Origin: Candidatus Giovannonibacteria bacterium
GTDB taxonomy: Bacteria > Patescibacteriota > Minisyncoccia > UBA11713 > 2-01-FULL-45-33
Direction of reading: 5' to 3'
Length of the DNA stretch: 50,833 bases
Assembly: GCA_016176295.1 (NCBI GenBank)
Contig: JACOXN010000010.1
Span: forward strand, 1 to 50,833
The translations under genes were made by a program, and so were the position numbers. Numbering within the stretch: the stretch's first letter is position 1; each line of letters starts with the position of its first letter. Of the stretch, positions 6,271 through 15,001 are shown piece after piece. The notes below the pieces were generated by a model, which ran no database searches, was not told the origin of the DNA, and saw only the letters and a program-made list of their open reading frames with translations.

Positions 6271-7500
6271 ATGAACTTTTTTAGATCTTTTCGGGCGGCG
6301 TTAACTATTGGCGGTTCTGTTATACTTTTTAGCGTTTTACCCTTAAACAGCGCTTCAGCCGCTTTAAGCCAAGTCGGATATCGCTGGTTTAGTTACGCCA
6401 ATTCAACGGATGTCGGGCCGCCTTTAGCCAGACAAAACTTCCCGGCTACGGAAATCTTTTCCAGAATGCCTGCAAGGCTGCGAATGCTTTTAAAAACCGA
6501 TGTTAATGCTCCTTTGAATTCTCTTAATCTAAAACTCCAATTTGCAGAGCGTTCAGGAACATGCGATACCGCTTTTTCGGGTGAAAATTATGCAGATGTG
6601 GATAAAAATTCCGGTTTCATCCGTTTTTCCGATAATCCGCGGCCGAGCGATGGATTGCCACTGATAGCCAATCCGAGAGATCCGGTCAATGGCGCGGATA
6701 CCATACAAAACCAAAGTTATGAGGAAGAAAATAATTTTTTAAATGCTCAGTCGAGGATTGGTCCGGCTCAAATCGGTAAATGGGATTTTTCATTGGTAAA
6801 TGCCTTTGCTCCGTCTGGCAACACTTATTGTTTTCGGGTCGTTAACTCAGATAATTCACTTATCAGCTCTTACGTAGAGATACCGGAGCTCGAGACTTCG
6901 GGAGATAATGAGGGGGGAGAACGCGTTGGAGGAACGCCTGAAAATTTTTTCGCTCCCACTGCCCGCGGCGGCCTGCTTAGCCAATGGACCAGTCCTTTGA
7001 ACGCTATGCGATCTGACGATCAATATACTACAGCCGCTCTAACCCTTCTCGGCCAAGACTATGCTTTTTTCGGATTTTCCGTTCCGGTGGGAAACGAGAT
7101 AACAGGCATAGAGGTTAAGATAGAATCATCGTCCATTTTGGCTTTGAGTTCCATTGACGTTCAGCTTTCACCTGATGCCGGTACGATTTTTACCTCCGCA
7201 AAAAATACCGGCAATCTTACGACGTCGGATATCGAGTACACGCTGGGGGGGCCGGAAGACAATTGGGGCCGGACGTGGTCGGCCGAAGAATTTTCCGACG
7301 CCAATTTTCTTTTGCGGGTTTCGAGTGTTTTGGGAACTGCTGATACCTTGAAGCTTGACCGTATAATAGTGCGAGTTCATAATCAGGCTGTTGGCGGATC
7401 TGGAGGTGGCGGTGGAAGGGCGTTTCCGCCGGAGACTTACCGCGAAATATTTTTTGGTTTTTGGAAGAGACTAATTTCGATATTTATACAAATCCGATAG
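6271..7500 (+). CDS. Secreted surface protein, function unknown
   Basis: 409 residues from ATG 6271, which lies just after the stop of the preceding gene; a TTG at 6262 would add 3 residues. It has a signal peptide (hydrophobic 10-25, then SASAA before ALSQVGYRW), a beta-rich body with no cysteine-rich module, and an acidic spacer near ETSGDNEGGE (about 215-222). A C-terminal domain follows (TARGGLLSQWTSPLNAMRSDD onward). It ends with a Gly run (GGSGGGGG), then a hydrophobic-aromatic stretch IFFGFWKRLISIFIQIR. That tail resembles a C-terminal sorting or membrane-anchoring signal, although no named motif is seen. It appears co-transcribed with the preceding frameshifted gene. I do not recognise the family. 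Confidence 0.75.
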   Translation: MNFFRSFRAALTIGGSVILFSVLPLNSASAALSQVGYRWFSYANSTDVGPPLARQNFPATEIFSRMPARLRMLLKTDVNAPLNSLNLKLQFAERSGTCDTAFSGENYADVDKNSGFIRFSDNPRPSDGLPLIANPRDPVNGADTIQNQSYEEENNFLNAQSRIGPAQIGKWDFSLVNAFAPSGNTYCFRVVNSDNSLISSYVEIPELETSGDNEGGERVGGTPENFFAPTARGGLLSQWTSPLNAMRSDDQYTTAALTLLGQDYAFFGFSVPVGNEITGIEVKIESSSILALSSIDVQLSPDAGTIFTSAKNTGNLTTSDIEYTLGGPEDNWGRTWSAEEFSDANFLLRVSSVLGTADTLKLDRIIVRVHNQAVGGSGGGGGRAFPPETYREIFFGFWKRLISIFIQIR

Positions 7501-7551
7501 TTGGATTCATCGTATCTTAATTGGCTTGGTTCAGTATTGGGACAAGCCGTT

Positions 7552-8097
7552 ATGAAAATTCCACAAGATTTGCCGCAATTCGCGGACAAAAAAACACTTT
7601 TTATCGTAACGAGCGGACAAGCCGGCCTATTATTTGAATTATTCTCGGGAAAACTGGCAAAAATAGCTGAATTTAAAGAAGACCCGGTAGTCTACTCCGA
7701 CAGAGAGGGCTTTTTCATGCGTTCCGGACACGGCATGGTCATGAGCACGGGCTCAGTATATGAATCAAAGAAATTCATGGCGGAGAACCGTTTCCTGAAA
7801 ATGCTGCACAAGGAAGTAAAACGCGCCATGGAAAAGGGGAATTACGAAGACGTGTATTTGTTCGCCTCGCCACACCGCATGAAAGCCACAAAAGCGGCGT
7901 TGCCGAGAGTCGCCGAAAAAGCCATAAAGGCGCTTTTTCGCGGCAATTATATCCACACGAATCCGCTCAACCTTGTTGAAAAGATCGGTGAATTAAAGAC
8001 ACGCTTGCCGGAAGATGAAATAGAAATGCTGACGCGCGAAGACGCAAAAAAAATCCTGGACGAAAGCAAACAAGCGCGGGACGTAATGGGGAAGTGA
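7552..8097 (+). CDS. Host_attach / baeRF-like protein
   Basis: 181 residues from ATG 7552, which has a GGGACA Shine-Dalgarno-like site about 8 bases upstream; a TTG at 7501 would add 17 residues. The pattern (KTLFIVTSGQAGLLFELFSGKLA near the start, a middle helix KKFMAENRFLKMLHKEVKRAM, then DVYLFASPHRMKATKAALP, and an ending ...NPLNLVEKIGELKTRL) fits the bacterial relatives of archaeal release factor aRF1 (baeRF, Host_attach family). These are predicted cytoplasmic proteins that may act on stalled ribosomes. The GGQ motif of true release factors is absent. It ends one base from the convergent kinase gene. Call moderate; based on pattern only. Confidence 0.55.
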   Translation: MKIPQDLPQFADKKTLFIVTSGQAGLLFELFSGKLAKIAEFKEDPVVYSDREGFFMRSGHGMVMSTGSVYESKKFMAENRFLKMLHKEVKRAMEKGNYEDVYLFASPHRMKATKAALPRVAEKAIKALFRGNYIHTNPLNLVEKIGELKTRLPEDEIEMLTREDAKKILDESKQARDVMGK

Positions 8098-8098
8098 G

Positions 8099-11000
8099 TT
8101 ATTCCGAAATTATCTTCACAAGCTGTTCTCCGGTGATGGGCTTTACAACGAAGTTGTCGAACCCGGCTTTCAGCGCTTTCTCGCGCGATTCATCGCCGAA
8201 TCCGGAGAGCGCGATCAATTTGGCCTTTTTTAAGCGTTCGTCTTTTCGCAGTATTTTCACAAGATCATATCCGCTCATTTCCGGCATTGCGATATCAATA
8301 AACATTATTTCCGGAACTTCCTTCTGGGTAGCTTTGACTGCGGACGCGCCGTCGCTGAACGAAGACACGTCTTGGCCGAGCGCTCCTAAAAGCTTGCCGA
8401 ATACATCCGCGAGCGTTTTATTGTCGTCCACAATGAATATCTTTTTTCTTTTTAATTTTGTTTTTTCCAAGGTCGCGCTGCGGAAGACCGCGCCCGAATC
8501 ATTCTCCCGTCCACGTATCGGAAGCCTCAAAATAAATTCGCTGCCTTTATTCTTTCCCGCGCTCGAGGCAGTCAGTGTTCCTCCATGAAGCTCGGCCAGG
8601 GTTTTTGACAGCATAAGCCCCACTCCCAATCCGCCTTTAAAATTGCTGAACTGCTGATTGGCCTGGGCAAACAGATCAAATATCAGAGGCATTGTTTCTT
8701 CTGAAATGCCGATGCCTGAATCTTTGACCTTAAGCTCTATATTCTGCTTATGCTGGCTGATGGTAACTGAAATATTTCCTCCAGATTTGGTGTATTTAGC
8801 GGCGTTATTTAAAAGATTAACAATGATCTGTTCTGTTCGCCACGGGTCCAAAAGCGTACGGAGCGGTATTTTCGGATACGTCACGCTCAGGTTTTGTTTT
8901 TCATTATCGATTAAGGGGCGCGAGGCCTCCAGCGCATGCTTGGCCACTTCGATAAAATCCGTCAATTCCAGTTGAAGCTCTATCTTGCCTCCGATGGCGC
9001 GGGCGGAATCCAAAAGCTGTTTTACGAGATCGTTCATCATTATGGTCTGATGGTCTATGATGCCCAGAAGATTTTTCAATTCCTTATCCTCCACCCCGTG
9101 AAGCTTGATGAGTTCAAGGGAATGAATGATGGGGGATAACGGATTTCTAAGCTCATGGCCCAAAAAAGACAAAAATTCGTCTTTGCGGTAGAGTTCTTTC
9201 TGGTTCTTTTCCAGATCGGTATTGCGGCTTAAGAGCTCCGTATTCAGGGTCATAAGTTCTTCGTTGGCAGATTGCAATTCTTCTTTCGTGGTTTCAAGCT
9301 CCTCATTCATGCTTTGCAGTTCTTCGTTCGTCGACATCAACTCTTCGTGGGCGGATTTCAGTTCTTCGTTGGAGCCGTCTCTGGACTCGATGACAGTCTG
9401 AAGCTGCTCGATTGTGTGCTCAAGCTCCTTCTGCAGGAGAAGTGATTCACGAGCACTAAAGCCGCTCTCCTTTCGGCCCTGAATTACTTTTTTCGCCGGC
9501 AGCGCCCGTGTCCTCTCCTTGAACAAGATCAAAAAATAGCCGGAGCTCCGCGAGCGTTTTCCAAGAGGCATTATTTCTATCTCAATTCCTAAATAATGGT
9601 CGGTTTTTTTGACGGAAGTGTTCTTTTTTTTGGTCTCCGCAAGAGCTTCCAAAATTTTCGGAAGCAGCTTTTTTTTCGCCATTTTGAGCAGGTCCAGAGT
9701 GGCGCGCCCTTGAGCGGGCTCAAGATAGCGGTTCGGCTCGCCCCTGAATTGCACGATGGTCAGATTATCGTTTATAATAAGCCCCGCGCCCGCTTTTTTT
9801 TTGAGATAGAGCCGGTCGGCCTCTTTTTCTATATCGATTTCGCGCTTAGGTTCAAGTGTTGCCATATTTGGATATTGTACGCCAGTTTCCCCGCTTATGC
9901 CAAGAAGCCTGATATGCGGCTGGTTTGGCGTATTTTTTTTCACGTATATTTTTAATTTTTTGTCCATTTGCCTGAAAAGATCCTGGAAATTCGAAGCCGT
10001 TTCGGCGCTTCCCAAAACAAGTATTCCGTCGGGTTTTAAAGCAAAATGGAATATGGGGAAAACTTTTTTTTGCAGATGTGAATCCAGATAAATCAGCACA
10101 TTCCTGCAGCTTACGATATCCAATTTCGAAAACGGGGTATCGGCTATCATATTGTGCCTCGCAAAGACGCACATTGCCCTTAGGCTTTTTGAGATCTGAT
10201 ATTTATCGGAGCCGGTCTTCAAGAAGAACTTCGACAGCCGCAAAGGAGAGACGCTTGACTGTATATTTTTTGAATAAATGCCGAGCCTCGCTTTTTTTAG
10301 AGCTTCTTCGCTTATATCCGTGCCGAATATCTGTATGGTCGGATGGCTGCCCTGCTCAGCGGCAAGCTCCGCCAATATTATGGCCAGCGAATAAACCTCT
10401 TCTCCCGTGCTGCACCCCGGTATCCAGATCCTGAGGGATTCGGGGTTCCCGCTCAGCAGCTTGGGAAATATTTTTTGTTTCAAATAGTCGAAGAATTCCG
10501 GGTCGCGGAAAAAATTCGTAACATTTATCAGAAGGTCCTGATAAAGTGTCGTTGCTTCGGCCGGATTTTTTTTGAGATATTCGGCGTATTTGTAATAGTT
10601 TGTAATGCGATTCAAAAGCATCCGGCGTTTTATCCGCCGCCTTATGGTCCCGGGCTTATAATACGTAAAATCGACCCCCCGAAAACCAAGCATCAGCGCG
10701 ATAATTTCGCTGAGACCGTCCTCATCTTTTTTTACGGCTCCTTCCTCCACCAGATAAATTATTTTTTTTGCTATCTCCGCCGGTGAAAGCACGTAGTCCG
10801 TGACTCCGGCCTCTTTTGCGCTGTCGGGCATGGTAGAAAACTCCGAGGAACTATCCTGGGCAAAGGTCAATCCTCCCGCCTGTCTGATGGCGCGCAATCC
10901 CTGGGTGCCATCGGTTCCCGAGCCGGAAAGAACCACACCGATGGCATTGCGCCCCGTTTGAACGGCGAGCGAATTAAAAAATTCATCTATCGGCAAATTA

Positions 11001-11320
11001 ACGCCGGCCCTTCTGGGCGCAAGTATCAGTTTATCTCCTTTTATCTCTATATTCTTATTGGGCGGGATAACATATATGCGGCGCGGCATGACCTTCTCCC
11101 CGTCAGCCGCCTCTTTCACCGCGAGGACAGTCTTGGAAGAAAGTATTTTTGCAAGGTCGCTTTTAGCCTTTGGCATAAGGTGCTGTACTACCACCACGGC
11201 CGCATTCAGGTTGGAGGGAAGATTGCTCAAAAACTCGCAGAATGCGGCAAGACCGCCGGCCGAGCCTCCGATGCCAATGACATAAAACAAGTCTTTGTGT
11301 GTATTACGCGTCACAAACAT
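8099..11320 (-). CDS. CheB-CheR-PAS-histidine kinase-receiver fusion protein
   Basis: 1073 residues, cytoplasmic. The domains run in order. CheB methylesterase is at about 10-190: catalytic Ser in GIGGSAGG, His in VVQHLMP, Asp in SGSGTDGTQG. CheR methyltransferase is at about 205-470, with an SAM loop WIPGCSTGEEVYS and SCRNVLIYL. A PAS-like region is at about 500-600. A long heptad coiled coil lies at about 620-715 with repeats of TNEELQSxNEELE type. HisKA has its phospho-acceptor His in FLGHELRNP (about 723). HATPase has NLLNNAAKY, DSGIGI and GGLGVGL (about 830-945). The C-terminal receiver has its phospho-Asp in FIDIAMPEMSG (about 1010). Such fusions occur widely outside classical chemotaxis and probably sense stress or host cues. 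No chemoreceptor, flagellar or CheA/CheW gene is near. It is the largest cytoplasmic signalling protein here and seems out of scale for a reduced genome, so horizontal gain is plausible. A -10 box (TATAAT) precedes the ATG by 9 bases. Confidence 0.95.
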   Translation of the reverse strand: MFVTRNTHKDLFYVIGIGGSAGGLAAFCEFLSNLPSNLNAAVVVVQHLMPKAKSDLAKILSSKTVLAVKEAADGEKVMPRRIYVIPPNKNIEIKGDKLILAPRRAGVNLPIDEFFNSLAVQTGRNAIGVVLSGSGTDGTQGLRAIRQAGGLTFAQDSSSEFSTMPDSAKEAGVTDYVLSPAEIAKKIIYLVEEGAVKKDEDGLSEIIALMLGFRGVDFTYYKPGTIRRRIKRRMLLNRITNYYKYAEYLKKNPAEATTLYQDLLINVTNFFRDPEFFDYLKQKIFPKLLSGNPESLRIWIPGCSTGEEVYSLAIILAELAAEQGSHPTIQIFGTDISEEALKKARLGIYSKNIQSSVSPLRLSKFFLKTGSDKYQISKSLRAMCVFARHNMIADTPFSKLDIVSCRNVLIYLDSHLQKKVFPIFHFALKPDGILVLGSAETASNFQDLFRQMDKKLKIYVKKNTPNQPHIRLLGISGETGVQYPNMATLEPKREIDIEKEADRLYLKKKAGAGLIINDNLTIVQFRGEPNRYLEPAQGRATLDLLKMAKKKLLPKILEALAETKKKNTSVKKTDHYLGIEIEIMPLGKRSRSSGYFLILFKERTRALPAKKVIQGRKESGFSARESLLLQKELEHTIEQLQTVIESRDGSNEELKSAHEELMSTNEELQSMNEELETTKEELQSANEELMTLNTELLSRNTDLEKNQKELYRKDEFLSFLGHELRNPLSPIIHSLELIKLHGVEDKELKNLLGIIDHQTIMMNDLVKQLLDSARAIGGKIELQLELTDFIEVAKHALEASRPLIDNEKQNLSVTYPKIPLRTLLDPWRTEQIIVNLLNNAAKYTKSGGNISVTISQHKQNIELKVKDSGIGISEETMPLIFDLFAQANQQFSNFKGGLGVGLMLSKTLAELHGGTLTASSAGKNKGSEFILRLPIRGRENDSGAVFRSATLEKTKLKRKKIFIVDDNKTLADVFGKLLGALGQDVSSFSDGASAVKATQKEVPEIMFIDIAMPEMSGYDLVKILRKDERLKKAKLIALSGFGDESREKALKAGFDNFVVKPITGEQLVKIISE

Positions 11321-11329
11321 ATATTATTC

Positions 11330-11335
11330 ATTATA
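11330..11335 (-). promoter_or_regulatory. -10 box of the CheB-CheR-kinase gene
   Basis: TATAAT on the minus strand ending 9 bases before the ATG at 11320, inside the short gap after the oxidoreductase gene. The kinase therefore has its own promoter. Confidence 0.5.
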
Positions 11336-11345
11336 TATGAAGAAT

Positions 11346-12593
11346 TTATTTTACTAATATTCCCAGGTCGAATAACGGGTCAGCCAGCTCTTTTTCCAAG
11401 CCCGTGATCTTTATGTTCATTTCAATAACTTTGCTTATCGCTCCCATTTCCTGCGTGCGATTGATAAGCGTGGCCCCGATGAGCTCGCCATCCTTTGAGA
11501 TAAGCCTGGCATAGGAATTGGCTTCTCTCGAACCCCGGCAGGTTATAGTCCGGCCAGCTTCCGGGCGGATGTCGCCCACGAAAGCGATAGAAATTCCAAA
11601 CCCACGCGTAGTATAAAAAGAAACCAGGCGGAAAGTTTCCTTTTCACCCGACATATTTAGCCCGGCTCTCCGCCCCTGCATCTGGGCATTCGCCCAATTG
11701 GCAAGCTGGATGCGTTCTCCCAGGATGAGGTCCTGAAATTCAGCGCAGTCGCCGGCCGTCCAGACGTCTGGCGCGGTCGTTTCCAGATATTCATTAGCCA
11801 ATATTCCCTTGTTAACTTTTATCCCTGCAGCCTCCACCCAGGAAAACGGACATTGCAGACCGATGCCCACTATAAGCATATCGCACGGGAGTTCCGAGCC
11901 GTCTTTTAAAATGACTTTTTCGACAGAATCTTTTCCGATGATATCCGAAACCTCGTTGCTTCTGATTATTTTTACGCCGCCTTTTTCCAGAGCGCCTTCT
12001 ATCATTTTCCCGGAAACATCATCCAGCAGTATCTGCCAGAAATACGGTTCACGCAAAACAAGCGTCACCTCGACTCCCGCGAGCCTTAGCATCTCGCACA
12101 TTTCAAACCCTATGAATCCACCTCCGATTACCACAGCCCGCTTCGCCGTTTTTACAGCCGAAATAACAGCTTTGGCATCTTCCAGTGTACGGAGATAAAA
12201 AACGCCCTCTTTCTCCGAGCCGGGCGCGCCAAAAAGCCTCACGCATCCGCCGATTGCAAGCAGAAGTTTTTCATATTTTAAAACCTCGTTATCCTGAAGC
12301 GTGACTTTTTTTTCGGCGGTGTTGAGATTCAGGGCGCGTTTCCCGGCGTAAAATTCGATATTGTTTTCCTTGTACCACGCCTCGGTCTTAAGCCAGACCT
12401 GTTCAAACGATATCTTCTCCAGGAAAAAATTAGGCTTTGAAAGCATTATTCTTGAATACAGCCTAAAAGGCTCCTCGGACACAATTGCAATGCTTCCGGC
12501 CGGGTCCTTTTTTCTGATGCTCTCGGCGGCAGTCGTTCCAGCGACCCCTCCCCCGATTATTAAATATTTTATTTCCAGGATTTTATCAGTCAT
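11346..12593 (-). CDS. FAD/NAD(P)-dependent oxidoreductase (rubredoxin/nitrite reductase-like)
   Basis: 415 residues. The FAD-binding Rossmann motif YLIIGGGVAGTTAAE is near residue 10, the ATG-like motif LLLAIGG near 110, the NAD(P)-binding Rossmann motif AVVIGGGFIGFEMCE near 155, and the closing FAD motif DVWTAGDCAEF near 285, followed by a C-terminal domain. This is the pyridine nucleotide-disulphide oxidoreductase superfamily, class resembling rubredoxin reductase, NirB N-terminus and ferredoxin reductases. No redox-active CxxxxC is seen, so it transfers electrons to a small carrier and does not reduce a disulphide. The partner (rubredoxin or ferredoxin) is not in the window. A TGCTATAAT promoter lies 14 bases before the ATG. 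Exact substrate unknown. Confidence 0.88.
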   Translation of the reverse strand: MTDKILEIKYLIIGGGVAGTTAAESIRKKDPAGSIAIVSEEPFRLYSRIMLSKPNFFLEKISFEQVWLKTEAWYKENNIEFYAGKRALNLNTAEKKVTLQDNEVLKYEKLLLAIGGCVRLFGAPGSEKEGVFYLRTLEDAKAVISAVKTAKRAVVIGGGFIGFEMCEMLRLAGVEVTLVLREPYFWQILLDDVSGKMIEGALEKGGVKIIRSNEVSDIIGKDSVEKVILKDGSELPCDMLIVGIGLQCPFSWVEAAGIKVNKGILANEYLETTAPDVWTAGDCAEFQDLILGERIQLANWANAQMQGRRAGLNMSGEKETFRLVSFYTTRGFGISIAFVGDIRPEAGRTITCRGSREANSYARLISKDGELIGATLINRTQEMGAISKVIEMNIKITGLEKELADPLFDLGILVK

Positions 12594-12607
12594 ATGTAAG
12601 ATTTTAA

Positions 12608-12613
12608 ATTATA
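12608..12613 (-). promoter_or_regulatory. Extended -10 box of the oxidoreductase gene
   Basis: TGCTATAAT on the minus strand. The hexamer ends 14 bases before the ATG at 12593, giving a leader of only about 7 bases. Confidence 0.5.
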
Positions 12614-12703
12614 GCACGTCTTATATCCCAAAGGTCAGTATTATCAGTAATAATGCAAAAATCCGAAGAAAATTAGCAATTAATAGAGTTAAGCAATTAT
12701 TTC

Positions 12704-13510
12704 ATGAAAAAAATAATCTCATTAGGCTTACTAACTGTAATAGCGGCGACAGCCGGGGGTACGGTATTCGAGGCGAGAGCTCTTGCCGCGGAATCCGTCC
12801 TTTCGAGCGTTAGCATCACGCCCGCATCTGCGAGCATTGCCACCGGCGCTTCAACGCAGCTTACCGCTTGGCCTAAAGACCAGTTAAATGGGGCTTTTTC
12901 AGGTGCCACGACCACCTGGTCATCTTCGAATCCGTCCGTGGCGTTTGTTAATACGGGAGGCCTCGTAACCGGAGTCGCTCTGGGAACTACTACAATTACA
13001 GCCAGCACCGCTAGCGGCACGACTACCGTGAACGGCACGGCGCTGATAACGGTTATTGCTCCGCCACAGACACAGGCGCCCTTCCTTTCGAGCCTTCTGG
13101 TATTTCCAAGATCTGCAAAAGTTAAGCTTGGCGAACTGAGACAGTTGATAGCCCTGCCGCTGGACCAATTCGGAGTTTACTTTCCGGCCGCAATATCCTG
13201 GACGTCCGCAAGCACATCGGTAGCCACCGTAAGCTCAAACGGGCTTGTGACAGGACTTGCTAAAGGGAAAGCTTTGATAACAGCAAGCGCCCTCTCCGGG
13301 ACCACAACCGTATCCGGCACGGCGCTCATCAAGGTTAAAGCCACCTCGACCCCGGATTCGAACATAAGTTGTTACAACGGACACCGCTGGCATAACGGCA
13401 AGCACAAAGGAGATAAATTTTGCTCGGTAAAGGGGGATAAAGGCGAAAAATGGTGGAAAAAATTCATGCAAAAAAATGACAAGCATGACGGAGAGGATGA
13501 TGACGATTGA
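12704..13510 (+). CDS. Secreted protein with two BIG2 Ig-like domains and charged tail
   Basis: 268 residues. A signal peptide (KKIISLGLLTVIAATAGG, cleavage near ARALA) is followed by two bacterial Ig-like group 2 domains, at about 33-117 and 122-212. Each has the typical pattern of SVSITPASASIATGASTQLTA, then TWSSSNPSVAFVNTGGLVTG and TTTVNGTALITV. A short tail follows with two cysteines (SCYNGHRWHNGKH ... FCSVKGDKG), then Lys/Trp-rich and a final run of Glu/Asp. BIG2 domains act as spacers or adhesins on the cell surface. The charged tail has no anchor, so retention could be electrostatic or by partner binding. Single-gene unit ending in a strong bidirectional terminator. The partner of the tail is unknown. 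Confidence 0.88.
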   Translation: MKKIISLGLLTVIAATAGGTVFEARALAAESVLSSVSITPASASIATGASTQLTAWPKDQLNGAFSGATTTWSSSNPSVAFVNTGGLVTGVALGTTTITASTASGTTTVNGTALITVIAPPQTQAPFLSSLLVFPRSAKVKLGELRQLIALPLDQFGVYFPAAISWTSASTSVATVSSNGLVTGLAKGKALITASALSGTTTVSGTALIKVKATSTPDSNISCYNGHRWHNGKHKGDKFCSVKGDKGEKWWKKFMQKNDKHDGEDDDD

Positions 13511-13566
13511 ACCGAAATAGATAATAAGTTAAAATAAGACAATAGGAAGTATTAATTATTATCAGC

Positions 13567-13603
13567 AAAAAAACACCCCAGCGACCATTGGGGGTGTTTT
13601 TTT
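13567..13603. terminator. Bidirectional rho-independent terminator
   Basis: Arms 13567-13579 and 13591-13603 form a perfect 13-bp stem with A-run and T-run on either side. It lies between two convergent genes and serves both. Confidence 0.9.
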
Positions 13604-13624
13604 ATTTAAAGAGTAAAATAAATA

Positions 13625-14209
13625 TTAGTAATTTACCAAGTGGCTTATCTTCGCGGAGGCTCGGAGAGATTCAATCAGCTTTGAAGCTTCCTGGTTGAAC
13701 TTTTGCGACTTGAGCTGGCTCTTTACCTGTTCTTTTACTTCGGCCTCTTTTCCTTTCTCGACCGGCACTTTGTTGTCCTTGATAAACTTCGCTACCTCTT
13801 CATCGGTTACCTGAGTCTTGTCGGCCAAAAGTTTTTCAAGCTTGATATTGGTCTTTATCTGCTCCCTCAGATCGCTCATGGTCACTCCCTCGGTTTTCAT
13901 GGCTTCCTCCAGGGTAGTACCCTGGGCTTTGAATCCCTTATCCACTTCGGCAATTTTGGCATCGATCTCTTCAGCGCTGACTGTTACGCCTTTGCCCGAA
14001 GCTTCATTTACTATGAGCTTCTTGTTGATAAGCGATTCTAGAGCTTGTTTTCCGGAATTCTTTTCCAGTTCTCTTATCACCGCGATGCGGCTGATGGGGG
14101 AGCCGTTGACCATGGCCGCCACAAAAGCGCTGCGGAAATAAAAGAGCAGGCCCGCCGCCACCACGACGATGGCGATAATAATCGTTGTTTTCTTGTTAAA
14201 TTTCATCAT
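13625..14209 (-). CDS. SurA-N domain protein (membrane-anchored chaperone-like)
   Basis: 194 residues. Residues 8-30 form a signal anchor, and the rest matches the SurA N-terminal / trigger-factor-like helical domain: VNGSPISRIAVIRELEKNSGKQALESLINKKLI, followed by a long helical arm. The parvulin PPIase domain that usually follows in SurA/PrsA is absent, so it should bind unfolded exported chains without isomerase activity. The protein would act outside the membrane on secreted proteins, of which this window has many. A -10 box TATAGT ends 7 bases before the ATG. It is convergent with the BIG2 gene. Confidence 0.82.
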   Translation of the reverse strand: MMKFNKKTTIIIAIVVVAAGLLFYFRSAFVAAMVNGSPISRIAVIRELEKNSGKQALESLINKKLIVNEASGKGVTVSAEEIDAKIAEVDKGFKAQGTTLEEAMKTEGVTMSDLREQIKTNIKLEKLLADKTQVTDEEVAKFIKDNKVPVEKGKEAEVKEQVKSQLKSQKFNQEASKLIESLRASAKISHLVNY

Positions 14210-14216
14210 GTTTTTT

Positions 14217-14222
14217 ACTATA
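14217..14222 (-). promoter_or_regulatory. -10 box of the SurA-N gene
   Basis: TATAGT on the minus strand, ending 7 bases before the ATG at 14209. Leaderless transcript predicted. Confidence 0.5.
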
Positions 14223-14230
14223 CACCAAAA

Positions 14231-14727
14231 TCAAAGAAGATAAAATATCAATGCCGCAAGGGCCGAAAGCATGGCCTGTGAAGAGACGCCGAAAAAATGC
14301 AGATGGTCCAGATATTTTTCCGTGTGTATCCAGACGTGAAAACGCTGAAGGGACGCCAGCGGCTCATGGGGAAATTTCCAATACGCAAATTGAAGCGCGT
14401 CGGGAAGAACGCCTCCCAGCACCCCGGCAAAAACAGATAAGAAAGGAACATGAAAACAAAATAAAAAATTTCTAGGGATAGAAATGCTCCCAGGCCGCCG
14501 TCCAGCGAAATTTTTAAGAGGTCATAAAAGAAAGGGCGGCTCCATACCATGTCTTTTTTCATCGGGTCATTCTTATCCTGCGTAAGCGAGCCTAAAGGAT
14601 AATGCCAGTGGGGAATCGCATCGAGCGCGAAATGTGAAATAAATCCGGCGGCAAAACCTGCCACGGGGTGCGCAGGGAAAAGGCCGGCGACTGCCGTTCC
14701 GACTATTGCATGTGTAAAAAGTACCAT
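14231..14727 (-). pseudogene. YdjM-like membrane protein, frameshifted
   Basis: The frame from ATG 14727 gives a normal start: MVLFTHAIVGTAVAGLF, then GFISHFALDAIPHWHYP, the signature of the YdjM/LexA-regulated membrane hydrolase family. After about residue 99 the frame turns into an unlikely Arg/Phe/Cys-rich tail. The alternative frame ending at 14231 instead gives a family-like ending: GVLGGVLPDALQFAYWKFP, then SLQRFHVWIHTEKYLDHLHFFGVSSQAMLSALAALIF with two more membrane helices. The join is at a five-base A/T homopolymer (14429-14433); one extra base there restores about 165 residues. It is therefore a one-base deletion, real or an assembly error. It is co-directional with the zinc-ribbon gene 6 bases upstream. 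Confidence 0.75.
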
Positions 14728-14733
14728 AGAGTT

Positions 14734-14946
14734 TTATTTTCTGACGCAGGTACAGCTGTCTTCAGCCTCTCCACAGGTTTTGCATTTCACCCGGTATTTG
14801 CCTTTCCTGGGGCAATCCAGGCGGTGCAAGGGATTGAACGAGGGTTCGGTTTTATGGCATTCGGGGCATTTAAACCCATCAGCTTCGCCGCCGCAATGGC
14901 TGCAATGCTGGCTGGAAATCGTTGAATGTATCTTTTCGAAACTCAT
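14734..14946 (-). CDS. Small double zinc-ribbon protein
   Basis: 70 residues from ATG 14946 (MSFEKIHSTISS). An in-frame upstream extension would overlap unrelated sequence and is rejected, since TATAAT ends exactly 6 bases before this ATG. Three CxxC-type pairs are visible: HCSHC, KCPEC and KCKTC, plus a final SCTC. This arrangement fits two zinc ribbons or one treble-clef. Basic and small, it may bind nucleic acid or a partner protein. It precedes the YdjM-like gene with a 6-base gap. No named family recognised. Confidence 0.7.
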   Translation of the reverse strand: MSFEKIHSTISSQHCSHCGGEADGFKCPECHKTEPSFNPLHRLDCPRKGKYRVKCKTCGEAEDSCTCVRK

Positions 14947-14952
14947 GGTTAT

Positions 14953-14958
14953 ATTATA
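14953..14958 (-). promoter_or_regulatory. -10 box of the zinc-ribbon gene
   Basis: Perfect TATAAT on the minus strand, ending 6 bases before the ATG at 14946. It decides the start codon. Confidence 0.6.
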
Positions 14959-15001
14959 TCCGATGCGCGAATAAAAAAAAGTTTGAGGCTTGTCGTGCCG
15001 A

